A stretch of DNA of 64,000 bases. Origin: Cenococcum geophilum 1.58. Lineage: Eukaryota > Ascomycota > Dothideomycetes > Gloniales > Gloniaceae. The position numbers were made by a program, and so were the translations under genes. The stretch is taken from NCBI GenBank assembly GCA_001692895.1, contig KV748206.1, positions 937,610 through 1,001,609 of the forward strand, in the 5' to 3' direction. A model generated the notes under the pieces. The model was not told the origin of the DNA. It worked only from the letters and a program-made list of their open reading frames with translations, and made no database searches. Shown piece after piece: positions 34,121 through 44,942 of the stretch (position 1 is its first letter; each line of letters opens with the position of its first letter).

Positions 34121-36830
34121 TCACACTGGCGCAGCGTTCCCAGGGCCTTGCACCATCCGACGCTTATAAAAATCATTGAACGAGAGCTGCTGGAATAGCT
34201 TCTCGGCAAACTGTTGCACAGTCATAGTAGCTTGGTTAAGAAACGGGAAGCCTGCCAGGCAGCTCGAAATCTGCTCCTGAGTGTGTCCCGCGATGAGCCG
34301 CTCGATGACCGTGTCGCTGATATGCAAGATTTCCGGTGGGCTGCTCACCCACTCGTGCGACTGGATCATCATGCGGATCCAGGGCGTCGCGCGAGCTGCG
34401 GCCTCGTGCGCGTCATTCTGTCCAGGCTGCGTTTTCTGTGCAAAGGGCGGTGGGCCCATTGGGTGCGGGAGGGTGTCTGGGTGCTGGCGGGAATGCACAT
34501 CGGCCGGGTGGTATGTACCGTATGGTGGTGTACCATTTGGGCGCGGTACTGCAACGGGGTGCGGCATTGGAACTGGTTGTGGTGTCATTGTTTCTTGGAT
34601 GCGAATGATGTGGATTTGCTCAAATAGCCAGTTCGTAAAACTGCGGGCGCTGGGGTCGTGCGGCATAATGTGTAGGATTTCGTTCAGCTTCAACACAATA
34701 TCATCCTGCGTTTTCCCATCTGCTAGCATGCCAATCACGCATGAGGCTAATGCGTCATTCATTTCGCTGGCATTACCGGCTTCGACCAGCCTCATGTGGG
34801 CCTGTCTTTGGAGGTACTGCGCAAAGGGTGTACCACGCACGATTTTGATAGGCAAAGGGGGTTCAGGTTGTAGAGGCTGTGGATGCGTTTGTGGCTCGCA
34901 TGTAGTATGTATCTGTGGTACCTCAGGTTCAGTCTCTCCATGGCAATCCCCACTAGCAGCACCGTTGATGCTTGAGTCTTTATCAGGGAGAACAACACGG
35001 TTGTCATCTCCATTTTCCAGAGGCTGTTGGGCTCTAATGAGATGTCCGAAACGCTTCTCGAGCTTTGGAACAACGTTCTCGCGGAAGAGCGCTTGGCTGG
35101 TATTGTGCTTGTGTTTTGGAGTGGTGGACCGTGAAGAGCGTGCCGCGCGGCGCGAATGAAATTGCGAATGAGTCGGAACGTTATATGAGCTATGTGATTG
35201 CACGTGAACGGAAATGGCCGCAGGCACCAAGTTAGGCCATGGAACTTGCTTCCCGAATGGGCCGTCGTGGATATACAGCAACCCAGGATCGTTTAAGGCA
35301 TGATGGGGTGGTCGGGGAGGATGCGGTTGATATGGCTGATACGGTTGGTATGGTTGATATGGCTGATACGGCTGGTATGGTTGATAAGGCTGGTATGGCT
35401 GATACGGATGATATTGAGGATAAAGAGGATAAGGAAACTGGAGGGGCTGACACTGGACATTCTGATTAACCGAGGGCGAATTTCGGTTATGCTGGGCTTG
35501 CTGCTGGGCTCGCTGAGTCTGTATTGCAAATAACTGTTTGCCAGGGGTATCACAGAATGGACCCGGGTAACGCTGGACCACGTGAACAGGGTATGGAAAG
35601 TTATTTTCGGTAGGTGTTGACACCTGAACTGGGTTATTTGATGCAGAAATCTGCTCCAGCTTGACTTTGGGGACGATAACCTCCTGCATATGTTGAAAAT
35701 TAAGTTCTCCATGATGTTCCGGTGTCCGGCCTGGAGGACTTATATGGCTGGCCTGTGGTGTAGAGGGTATCGGGCGCACGGGCGAAGCGTGTGAGCCCTG
35801 AAGGTGATTTGTATGTGTTTCCTCTGTCACATGTGATATATCCGCATTGACATCTTCCTGGAGAAACTTCTTATTTCGAATAATATCAAACACCTCATCA
35901 ACGAGCATGGCCGTGTCTGTATAACAGTTAGAATCCGTAGGGCCTTAGCTATGAGAGGGATGGAATTTTTACGGTTTCGGAGGAAGGTACTTAGGTTAGA
36001 AATACAACTCTTTCTTACATACCCTTCAGGGCCGCCAGACTTGACGAGAGCAAGGACGTAATCAGCGAGCGCATCGGTATCAGGAGATTTGAGCTTTGGA
36101 CTCCAAGTTCTATAAATATCTATAAGTATCTTGAAGAGGAAGAGTCGAAGGGCCAGCGGAAACTTGAGGCTTACAAGGTACTTAATCTATTAACAATGCA
36201 TTTCTTCAGCTTTAGCACGTCCACTTCATCGACGTAAATATATCCGGGGATAAGGCCTGGATCGAATACACTCAAATCGGGGGAGGGCACTGAATGAGCG
36301 CCCGAACACGGGCGTTGAAGCGGAGATCCAGTTGAGACATCTGAGAACCGGATTGATTCGCAATCATCCTCGTAACGGGACTTCTTGTCAGTGCGACTGT
36401 GTGGGAGCGGCTTGTTGACTGGATGTAGGTCCACTGACGGAACGCATTCTCGGGCCTCAAGCCCAAGCGCAGACAGAGTTATAGATGAGACACTGTTTGA
36501 ATCAGAAGCCCCCGATAGGCTAGCATCTGAAGAGGTGCGCCTGCGACTTCCTATGTAGTCTCCGGAAGAATCGCTCGATCCGATCTTGCTCGACCGCGTC
36601 CCGCTTGTTTCCGTCTGAGCGTCCAAAGAATCTTGCCGCTTACCTGTGAAAGTGCACGGATTCTTACACAGTGTGCATGGGTAGCCAGGATCCCCAAGAT
36701 TATCTGTGGTGTAAGTATGTGATGTTGACGTACCGCAGCCCTGAGTTCCTATGGCTTCTTGATGACCACAAGCGTCAAAGGTGTATATTATGTACCGACA
36801 CATGCCAACAAAGAGGGAGAAGAGCACCAA
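34121..36830 (-). CDS. PWI-like/proline-rich protein with Cys-rich N-terminus (5' model uncertain)
   Basis: Exons 36175-36830, 35973-36109 and 34121-35916 join in frame to 862 codons. Intron 36110-36174 (GTAAGC..TATAG) and intron 35917-35972 (GTAAAA, CTAAC branch, TACAG) rebuild VLKLKKCIVNRLSTLTWSPK, then DTDALADYVLALVKSGGPEG, then SNLSTFLRNHTAMLVDEVFD. This resembles the N-terminal PWI-like domain of the RBM26/27 (fungal Rmn1-like) mRNA-processing proteins, but no CCCH finger or RRM follows. Instead come a YQP repeat tract, a Pro/His-rich region and two helical segments (NDALASCVIGMLADG.. and DTVIERLIAGHTQEQ..). Upstream, MCRYIIYTFDACGHQEAIGT with further cysteines (CTLCKNPC) looks like a separate small fungal family, so two genes may be merged; no better ATG for the PWI part was found. 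Confidence 0.55.
35324..35416. repeat. Coding 9/18-bp minisatellite (YQP tract)
   Basis: Units such as TATGGCTGA and TACGGCTGG alternate about ten times, encoding a run of Tyr-Gln-Pro on the minus strand. Synonymous differences between units show purifying constraint on the peptide or slow turnover. Length is likely to vary between strains. Confidence 0.85.
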
Positions 36831-37488
36831 AAAACCTGCCGCAAGAGAGAAGAGGCAAAACTTGGGCCTGGCACAGAGAGTGAACGAGGCGTGGAGTGCT
36901 GAAGGAAGGTGTTGTTTTCAGAGACGATAAAAATCGGCGAAATATTTTGAATGGCAGTGAAAGGTCTTACCACTCAGGTGAATCTCCCAGGAGGCCACAA
37001 GATCACAAAGTGATTTTGATGACTCAAAGCTTCAATACTTCGTAGTGTCTCTCGATTGAACGCGTGGATAGCATTCACTTCTGACCCATGAAGTGAACGC
37101 CGTCGTGACACCTAACGCCTGACGGTGGTCAACGCCAAGAGCTGTCGGTGAGTTTCTGGAAATTCCTATATGTTAAAATCTTTCATCAATTTGTGGAGGT
37201 TTGGAGCCTTGCTGAACATGTCTGGATCACGAGTTCTGGCAATGCAGTCCCTCTCTGGTCGAAGGCCAGTCCACCGTAGAACCATCGAAAATACGTATGA
37301 GGTTGTGTCAGGCCTGAGTTGAGGAAGTTACGACAGCAATGGCTCTCTAGATGAGAAAGAAACTGTTCCAAAAAGGATTGGGATATAAGAATGGCTTTGG
37401 AAAGTCAAATTGAAAATAAAAGCCCTGCGCCAAAACTCCGCCGCCCAGGTCTATACCGAACTTTCTATGTCTTAACCCACCGTCATTG
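36831..37488. other. Intergenic
   Basis: Between the start of the PWI-like gene and the stop of the TANGO2 gene. No gene or repeat was recognised; it presumably carries the PWI-like gene's promoter. Confidence 0.5.
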
Positions 37489-38525
37489 TTACCAGCCCTC
37501 AATCTGAAATTGGAAAGTCCTGTCACCCTTGCCTCTCTCGACGGGATCTCCTTTACCGTCATATATCGTTCTCTCGATAAACGTTAGTTTTCCTTTCCGG
37601 TCAACTAATATTATTGACTCTTTCTGCGTCCCATAAACCCCGCTTGTGGCATCGGCTATTTCAGCTACCCCGTTGGTATGCGCAGCAGCAACTTCACCCG
37701 CAAGCTTTTCCGATAATTCATCTTCTCCACCAACCGCAGGAATAACCGCAGGAACAAAAATACTGTTTCGGAGTTGCCTCAAATAAATATCCCACTCTTC
37801 TCCATTGCGCTGCCTTGGCAGGGTGTCAATGCTTAGCACCTGAAACAATCTTTCGAGCAATTCTTCTTTGCTTTCGCCCTTCGCCACACTCTCAGTAACG
37901 GCCGCTTTGACAGCCTCTTCACCCTGAACGATCTTCGGCCAGCTTCTATCGCCGTAGAATGAATTGCTGAGAGCATGCGTTTCGTTGGGCTCCCGTGCGA
38001 CCCATATTAAGCCATCCATGTCCGGAGTTCGATTGGAGATGATAGCGAGGCCCTTTTTCCCGTGGTCGACGACATCCCGGATTTGCCCGAAGAGGAGGCT
38101 AAAGCCCCCAACGCCTCTGACCCCGTCCTCGTCAACAAGGCGCTGCGCAAACTGCTCGGTCGTCTCCGCCGAGTGCGGGTCCGTCATCAGGAACGAGTTC
38201 ACGATGCCGCCCCTACTTTTCGCGCCCTGGACGATGGCGTTGTCTTCTTCGCGGTAATTGGTCAGGACGGCCAGCCGGCCTTGGCGTGTCACGCCCAACC
38301 AGGTGCCGTGGACGTCTCGGTGGAGATCGTATCCGCCGAGCACGTGAGAATTTGGGGGATCCCACCAGGTCGCATCTGCCGTCGGACGAAGGAGATATTC
38401 CTGTTTCTTGATGGTTAGGGAGTGCCCTTGATTTCCTGAAAACATTGAGGAGTACTGACATCTCTGTTGTTGAGGAGAATGAACGGGTATTGAGGATGTT
38501 CTGTCGTGATAATAGCGATGCACAT
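37489..38525 (-). CDS. TANGO2/NRDE-family protein
   Basis: Two exons: 38460-38525 (22 codons, MCIAIITTEHPQYPFILLNN then RD) and 37489-38400, joined across the intron 38401-38459 (GTCAGT, CTAACC branch, AACAG) to EYLLRPTADATWW. The product is 325 residues. Splicing creates the family hallmark NRDE at residues 20-23, and TNYREEDN, GIVNSFL and LSNRTPD-like segments follow, with an N-terminal-nucleophile-type Cys2. The family (Transport and Golgi organisation 2) is implicated in haem and acyl-CoA handling and Golgi organisation; its biochemical activity is unsettled. A longer open frame without the splice (start 38796) lacks the NRDE motif and was rejected. Confidence 0.92.
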
Positions 38526-39535
38526 TTTGAGAGACACCCAAAATTACGTCTTTCGATTCGCTTGACGAGTCAGTAAGGTGCCTAAGCTCGATGCCGATAA
38601 TCTTGAAAGATGCTGAGGTAAAAAAAGGAAGTATTCTGTATACTAGGCCGACAGTGATCTCGAAGTGTTTGCTACAATCTCCGCGGAATGCGCTAGGGTT
38701 GTGTCTGCTTGGTTTGGCAAGTACAGACGCTGGCGGTGAAGGAGACAACTCCTGGTTATACGTGGTTCCAACGCGGTGGCTAAACATTCGTGCCATGAGC
38801 TGTCACGATGGGGTGAGCGGTTTGAAATGGTCATCTTCTCCTTGACTGGTACACTTCGGGACAAGTGGTGGTTACGGCATGAAAATTCGAGTCCAGCCTT
38901 CGCCTTCCTTGTGCACCTGACCCGGGACACTCGGGCTGACAAAGTCACTTTACCATTCTACAACCCACGAAACGAATTCGAATAGAAACGGCTAGAGTAT
39001 AGAACGTGCAGGAGAACTAGAACCATCCATTTTTATCCAGGTGCAAAATTGCTTTTATTTTCAGACTTTGGTTTATTGCAGTACTTATTAGTAAATATGA
39101 AAGTTACAACTTTTAACTCGCATTAAGTTACAAGCTAGTCCGTGTTCAACCCTAGACCCCTCGGAAGTCTTACGTCTGGGTGATCAGCTTCCAGCCGCAT
39201 CTATGACAGCATACTTCTCGACGTTCAGTACCCACAGTGGCTTGTGCCTTAGGATCGGCTTAATAGGCTTGGCGTTCGAATATGTAGGCGTGGTACCTGG
39301 GATGGACGCCAAGGACATACTCATCGAAATAGGCACATATCTCAAAGCATAAGTGTATTGCAAAGATTGCTAGGTGCCCGCAAAGTAGCTCTCTGGTTTT
39401 CACGTGCTTCGTGTGCATCAAACTGCTCTATGCTCCTTCATAGCTTTTCCGCACAAAGAAACATTAAAATATATCAATAACTATTTTGACTAAAATTTTC
39501 TTACGTTGTTAGGTTAGGTGTATACCACAGCCCTC

Positions 39536-39537
<2 letters not shown>
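38526..39537. other. Intergenic
   Basis: Upstream of the TANGO2 gene. Short frames (38591-38985) are antisense or chance. No repeat is seen until the dinucleotide tract. Confidence 0.5.

Positions 39538-39566
<29 letters not shown>
39538..39566. repeat. (TC)n microsatellite
   Basis: About 14 uninterrupted TC dinucleotides, immediately downstream of the stop codon of the small minus-strand gene. Confidence 0.95.
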
Positions 39567-39572
<6 letters not shown>

Positions 39573-40023
39573 CCGGATTACCAAAGGGAGTTGACATGTC
39601 GCTTTCGGTATTCATACTATCATCTTCCACTCCGGTCATAATCCTTCTCCATCCGCGCATGTACACCTGGAGCGGCGGTACCAGCCCCAGCGTAAGAATC
39701 GGACTGTCGTCCTCAATCTCAAACCCCGAGCCCAGTCCTAGCTTCTCGCAAATATCCTCCAAACACTCCGCGACCTGACCAGCTTTCCTTGCCAGAAACC
39801 GGTAGCGGAACCCGCACAAATACACCTTGACGCCCACTTTCCGTAGCCGCGGTGGCTGCGGCCCGCATTCGTGTTCCACCATAGGAGGGCAGATAGCTTC
39901 TCCGTCCCAGCTAGGCGTCGCATTGGTCAGAAGAACTACTGGGATGTGGGTGAAGCAAATAGATTGGAGCGTGTCGGGTAGGAAGCTGGGTAGACGGGGG
40001 ATACGATCCACATTAAAGCGCAT
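39565..40023 (-). CDS. Hypothetical 152-residue protein
   Basis: A single frame beginning MRFNVDRIPRLPSFLPDTLQ. It has a balanced amino-acid composition with a middle stretch GVKVYLCGFRYRFLARKAGQ then VAECLEDICEKLGLGSGFEI that could form alpha/beta structure, and an acidic end (GVEDDSMNTESDM). No family is recognised. There is no signal peptide or membrane helix. It abuts transposon remnants on its 5' side, so it may be a truncated gene. Composition is gene-like, unlike the AT-rich sequence next to it. Confidence 0.5.
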
Positions 40024-40149
40024 ACCGAAGAGGAGATTCGATGAAAACGGAGAATTAGAGTAACTACTGATTTACGAATTATAGGGTCATAATAGACTTG
40101 GAGTTAGGAACTAGTCTAAAGTTCTTTCCGACCTATAAGCTTACAAGCG

Positions 40150-40445
40150 ACGAGTTAATATAATACGATTTAAGAAAGGGATATATCTAACTATTATAAT
40201 TATTAGCAAGGTATCCTATGCTCTTTACACTAAAGGAAAATAGAAAATTTAGGTTATATATTAACTACCGATAATTAAATAGTATTACTAAAAAAAAGTT
40301 AGATATTCTTTACCCTTAAGGATAGGGTAGGAAACGTATAGATCTTTACGAAGATTAACTTAAAGAATATATACGACTAGATTAGGATTAAGGAAGGAGT
40401 TAAATAGAAGTAGCGTTTAGATCTAAGGTAGGTAGGAAGACTCGG
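40150..40445 (+). pseudogene. Ty3/gypsy reverse transcriptase fragment (RIP-mutated)
   Basis: One plus frame across stops reads LFTLKENRKFRLYINYR-LN, then SITKKKLDIL, and later RKRIDLYED and KEYIRLD-D, ending IEVAFRS. This follows the gypsy RT order (KKDGKLRLCVDYRxLN, YPLP, KxDLxxAY, WKTAFRT). Most stops replace expected Gln/Trp/Arg. It is about 300 bp, with no LTR nearby. Confidence 0.75.
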
Positions 40446-40477
40446 GTGCAGTATAAGGACGTAGGAAGGCTCTTTCA

Positions 40478-40556
40478 CGGAGCCTTGATCCTATTGATCC
40501 TATTGGCTAACTCTTATCGATAACGGTAGGACGAATTGTACCAGCCCAAGGGAGAG
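40478..40556 (-). repeat. TTATCGATAA-family transposon end, copy C
   Basis: On the minus strand it reads TCCCTTGGGCTGGTAC, AATTCGTCCTACCG, TTATCGATAAGAG, TTAGCCAATAGGATC and AAGGCTCCGTGA. This is the best-preserved copy of the terminal plus subterminal sequence shared with 9.4 kb, 9.7 kb and 52.4 kb. Confidence 0.75.
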
Positions 40557-40857
40557 TGCTAAAATACTAAAGTACCGTGTAGAAATGGGGGATGTGTGAC
40601 ATCAACAAATTAACAAGTGCTGATATCACAAGTGGGCGTCTTTGTGCTTGAGTATTAAAGACAAAGCGCCGGCTCCTCGCGAGGAAGAAGGGCCGATATC
40701 GATAAACCCGTACTGTATGCTCATCGTGACCTCTTCTCCCATTGTTCGCTGCCTTCCATCTCTAACTTAGCCTCCGCTGCCTTCCTACGCTTTCCTCAAA
40801 GCTATTTTCTTCCAAATTTCTCCTTGGAGCCGATACTGAAATAGAATAATACTAGTC

Positions 40858-41978
40858 ATGTTCGGAATCATAGCAGATGCCATTAAGTAAGTGCTGGCAG
40901 CCCCCGCTACTGTCCCGCGCTTCGAGCTCCGTAAGCTCGGCTCCAGCTCCAGCACCAGGAGCTCCGTCACCACTGCCAGAGCCCTAAATCTCACTTGGAA
41001 TACTCTTAAATGCCTCTTGGTATCATCTACAACATTTAGCTGACTTATAGCAGTATTATAGCCGCTGTCCTCTTCCCCATCTTCGCCTCTTACAAAGCTT
41101 TACGGACCTCCGACCCCGCGCTGCTCTCACCATGGCTCATGTACTTCGTGACGCTATCACTCCTCCACCTTTTTGAAACCACCTTCGATTTCATCCTCTC
41201 CTGGATTCCTTTCTATGCCTGGCTCCGCCTCTTCATACACCTCTACCTCGTCATGCCTGGGTCGCAAGGCGCCGCGTTTCTCTACCGCGAGCACATTGAT
41301 CCCTTCCTCGAACAGCACGAAGCTGAAATCGATACCTTCATCACAAACGCGCACGACCGCGCCAGAGCTGCTGGACTGAGCTACCTGAAGCAGGGAATCG
41401 AGTGGGCCAAGGTGAACGTCCTGGGCATGGCGCCGCATCCGCCGTCGCCGCCGCCAAGTCGGCACGCGAGCTATGCGCAGACACTCCTGTCACGCTTCAA
41501 CATGCCATCCGCGCGAGGCGACACTGATTTTTATGGTCTCGTGGCCCAGGCGCTGTCGGGTGCCACTGGTTCGTACGGTACCCGTGAGGCTCAGGTGGAG
41601 GAGCTTAGTGCTAGCGGCACGTTGATCCCATCAGGGATCGAGGGCAACGAGGAGCGACTGTCATACTTGGCGACTCAGAGGCAGCGATTGATGGTGCTGT
41701 TGCAGGCCTTTGACAGGGAGCAGGTGAATCTGATGGATGAGAGGGAAGGGGAGAGCAGAGGCGGAGGATTGGCGAAAAGTAGGAGTGAGGCTGAGTTTGA
41801 TCGTATTGAGAGGGAAGAAGTGGAGAGGGAGAGGGGAATGGGTTCAAGGACGCATTCACAACAATCACCAGGCTGGATGCCCTGGAACTGGAGTGGGAAG
41901 CCTAAGCCTTCAGAGCCAGAGGATTTGGCTTATGGAGAGACGCATGGACGATCTACCGGATTTGACCTTGGGTCTTAG
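40858..41978 (+). CDS. TB2/DP1/HVA22 (REEP-like) ER membrane-shaping protein
   Basis: Two exons, 40858-40886 and 41051-41978 (318 residues), joined by a 164-nt intron (GTAAGT..TTATAG; an alternative acceptor 3 nt later would drop one residue). Splicing gives MFGIIADAINSIIAAVLFPI then FASYKALRTSDPALLSPWLM, the TB2/DP1/HVA22 domain with its hydrophobic hairpins (FVTLSLLHLFETTFDFILSW, IPFYAWLRLFIHLYLVMPGS). The family bends ER membrane into tubules (Yop1/REEP). This version is longer than Yop1 (about 170-180 residues), with a charged C-terminal half (EFDRIEREEVERERGMGSR), so it is a larger paralogue rather than Yop1. It converges on MGM101. Confidence 0.92.
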
Positions 41979-42305
41979 CGATTGTATCCTCAAAAGCTTC
42001 TTGGGACGCAATAAATGCTGGAGTCATGAGACATTGGGTTATGAGCTGGATGTGCTGGTTAGATAGTTAACGGCCTCACTGGCGCTTACAGTAATTGGAT
42101 TTTTCGGGTTGAGTTGATTTAGAGAAGAGAAATGAACGCTCTGCGCAATATTATACACTCTATAATTGTACACCCCGAGTGTAAACAAACCTCCGAGATA
42201 TGCAAACCCAATGCTTCTCATGTCATGCAATTCCTATCTCTGGAAAACCGTCACTCCAGACCCGTCGTATACCTCTTCCTAATACTCAAAACCACCTACC
42301 CCCTC
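41979..42305. other. Intergenic, tail-to-tail
   Basis: 327 bp between the HVA22-family and MGM101 stop codons. Nothing is seen beyond probable 3' UTRs. Confidence 0.5.
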
Positions 42306-43344
42306 TTACATCTTAACCTCTTTAAACGGATATTTCACAACATCATCCTTCCTTACCACCAACTTTCTCTTCTTCTTGGTAGTCGCGTGCTCCACCCAGA
42401 CCTCCTTTGTTTTCTCCGAAAGGAACTTTCTAATAAACCGGGGATCCCAGAGTTCTGATGCAATACCGATATCCTTACAGCACCGCATCAGTGCGTTCGA
42501 TTTGCAGCCCTCAGTGGCTGTGGGAATGCCGTTTGGGTCGAAATATTGCATCTCGCCACGCGCTATTGAGACCAGCCTACCGGCAACACACGTCAGCTCA
42601 ATACTCTCCTCTAATTCTGCGCGGTCCGTGCAAGGCCATAGAAACAAGCCAAGTGAGAAAGAGAAAAAAGATCCCATACCGTCCCTGCACCACAAGTCCA
42701 TACTCCCTCGTGATCAGCTTCCCCGTCACAATGCTCTCGCCACGCGGCGCCAAACCCCACCCACCGGGTCCAAACGCCTTATTTAGAATCCGCCTGTACT
42801 TGATCTCGGGCAGATACACAATCCCATCCGGCTTGACCTCGACATCGTCCGGTTCTATCGGCGCCAGCAGAATCTCAGAGGTCTCGGGGGGGAAGGCCGC
42901 ATTGCCGAGCCCGTGATATGACCGTGTCCAGTCGATATGCTTTGCGTTTCCGTTGAGCTCAAGCGGAGTGTCGTCTAGGCCGTCGGTCAGGGAGCGCAGG
43001 TTGCGGGACGATTCTTCGAGGGAGAAGGTACGGGCTGTTGGGGGCGGGGGTTCAGTGGGGGTAGGTGTAGTTATCGGTTTAATTGGCGTTGAGGCTGGTC
43101 GGCTTGGAGCAGGTGTAGTTTTCGGTTTAATTGGCGTTGAGGCTGGTTGACTTGAAGTAGGGGCTGTGGAGGTAGTAGATCTGTTGTTGGAGTTTACATA
43201 GGCGGAGGGGATGGGAGTGGTGGAGAACGGGCGGACGGCATTGGGACTCTGGAACGGTGCCCGGTAGGCAGTACTAGTTAAACTAGCAGATGGTAGTGAG
43301 GAACGAAGGAGCGAGTACACCCGTCGCGCGGATATGCTGCTCAT
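42306..43344 (-). CDS. MGM101: Mitochondrial genome maintenance protein Mgm101
   Basis: Two exons, 42680-43344 and 42306-42576, spliced across 42577-42679 (GTATGG..GGTAG) to 311 residues. The junction restores [16 protein letters not shown], the conserved family core. The N-terminus [20 protein letters not shown], rich in Arg and Ser, is a mitochondrial presequence. A low-complexity TPIKPxTTPxP linker (about 70-100) follows, in two similar repeats. The C-terminal two thirds ([18 protein letters not shown].., [20 protein letters not shown]) is the Rad52-like single-strand-annealing domain. Mgm101 binds mtDNA nucleoids and acts in mtDNA recombination and repair. High confidence. Confidence 0.96.
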
Positions 43345-43979
43345 GGTGGAATGGTGTTGTGTAATGATGAGGTACGGCGCGAAGTCACGAATTTCTTTAG
43401 CAAGGGCGCTCAGCCACAGCTGACTTCGCCACAGAATTTAGCGAAGGTTTTACTCGGAGACTTTTACCTTTACCTCCGACAGCTGAACTTTAGGGGTAAC
43501 CACTAAATGGCGTTATCTAGGTTCCGGTAATCTAATCTGCTTGGCCCAGAGTTAGGTAGAATGTGGTGTTTATTAGATAACCTTTCTTTTTTAATATAGA
43601 GATATATAGATATATCCATTATATTATACTATATACAATACTTGTTACGGCTCGTACAAATGCCTCTAAACCGAAGCTTGTAGAATGCTGTATTACGAAG
43701 ATACTAAGCTAAGGAGCAGAAGGAGGTCGAGGAAAGGACACGTCTATATACAGGAGCCAAGTCTCCAAGCGAGCCCCTAACTAGGCTGCATGTAGACGTC
43801 GTAGGGGCGGTGCCCCAGCGCCGTCACAATACTACGCATACAGCCTCTAGGCTATAGCGCTATAGCTCTATAGCTCTATATATACAAATCCTTCCTAGGC
43901 AGCTTAATATAAACTAGCAGCTATATTCTAGTGGTTTATAAACCCTTACGCTAAGGGTTTATAATATAACGAGACTAGC
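43345..43979. other. MGM101 upstream region grading into RIP-mutated repeat
   Basis: Composition drops sharply to AT-rich after about 43,500. It includes short low-complexity tracts (GCTATAGCTCTATAGCTCTA near 43860). No frame is supported. Confidence 0.5.
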
Positions 43980-44178
43980 TGTCACGGGAGTCACCCGCGC
44001 ACGTTCGTCCCGTGACACCTACGCACGTACCACTACTACCCCTATATCTTCGACCACGTTTCCTGACCTGTTCCTGTTCTGTATCGAACGTCTTGAACCA
44101 TCACGCGTCAATGTACTTAGCACGGTCAATAGCTAGCAATCAAGCTTATTTGTAAACTGCTTTGTTGACTCCGTGACA
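43980..44178. mobile_element. Solo LTR 1 (199 bp)
   Basis: It starts TGTCACGGGAG and ends CTCCGTGACA, with the 5-bp duplication CTAGC at 43975-43979 and 44179-44183. TG..CA ends with a 5-bp duplication identify a solo LTR left by recombination between the two LTRs of a retrotransposon. It contains an inner palindrome (GTCACGGGA..TCCCGTGAC). Confidence 0.85.
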
Positions 44179-44183
44179 CTAGC

Positions 44184-44749
44184 CTAGTTACAGTAAGAAC
44201 GTCTTAGTAATATTACGGACCTTATATTAGCAGTAATACGACTACTAAGAAGAGATATAAACGAGTTGGTTAAGACAGTACGGGAGGCGCTAGAACTAGT
44301 CAAGCTATGGGTAGCCCGAGTTATATAATGTTATAGGACCAGTTTAAAATATAGGAATGTGGGAATGCAGATGTGAGGCATATTTGCCCAGGTGTACGGT
44401 AGGGAGCAGGCAAGCCGAGTATGAGTCACAAGGAGAGTCGATGGAAGAGGACGATATGGTAATGAGGGTAGGCAATAGCCTCGTACAGAGACGAACCGAT
44501 GAGGGAGGAAGGGTTGCAAGCCCGAGGAGCTTATAAGGAGGTGCCAAGGGCTAGCCGAAGGCTAGCCTTGGCAGCCCCTAAGAGCTCCCAGGTATGCACC
44601 CGAGTAAGGGATAAAATATCCCTTACAGCAGAAATGTAGGACGTACTAACGTACTAATATACTAACGTACTTAGTATTTTTTTAGACGCAGTATTATATA
44701 TTTAAAGGACTATAGTCCCTACCTAGATAGTTCTCTTCTTTATAGTAAA
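44184..44749. other. RIP-mutated sequence with a near-palindrome
   Basis: A short coding-like run (DINELVKTVREALELVKLWV, near 44260-44320) suggests decayed gag, but it is not assigned. At about 44546-44576 lies a hairpin-forming GCTAGCCGAAGGCTAGC with flanking CCAAGG/CCTTGG. At about 44605-44627, GTAAGGGATA and TATCCCTTAC form a 10-bp perfect stem with a 3-nt loop. Confidence 0.5.
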
Positions 44750-44942
44750 TGTCACAGTACGTGCCGACTGTCAAGGTACGAGGTACGAGGTGACTGTATA
44801 TCATTGACAAACGATGTCGTGTGAGGATCTATGTAGGAGGTAAGGTGGTATATATACACGTCGCTCAGGGGTCAGGTCCGTGCTCATGCATACGCGTACA
44901 CTCAGCCGAGCCACAACAACGCGTGAGGTCAGTGCCGTGACA
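44750..44942. mobile_element. Solo LTR 2 (193 bp)
   Basis: It starts TGTCACAGTACG and ends GCCGTGACA, with duplication GTAAA at 44745-44749 and 44943-44947. Its sequence differs from solo LTR 1 apart from the terminal TGTCAC/GTGACA, so it belongs to another family or subfamily. Confidence 0.85.

Noticed and set aside
34281-35159. 292-codon plus-strand frame
   Set aside because: It is exactly antisense to the PWI-like gene; Cys/Trp/Gly-rich composition is the usual shadow of a proline/His-rich gene.
38401-38796. Upstream extension of the TANGO2 frame
   Set aside because: Splicing to the exon at 38460-38525 restores the NRDE motif; the unspliced extension does not.
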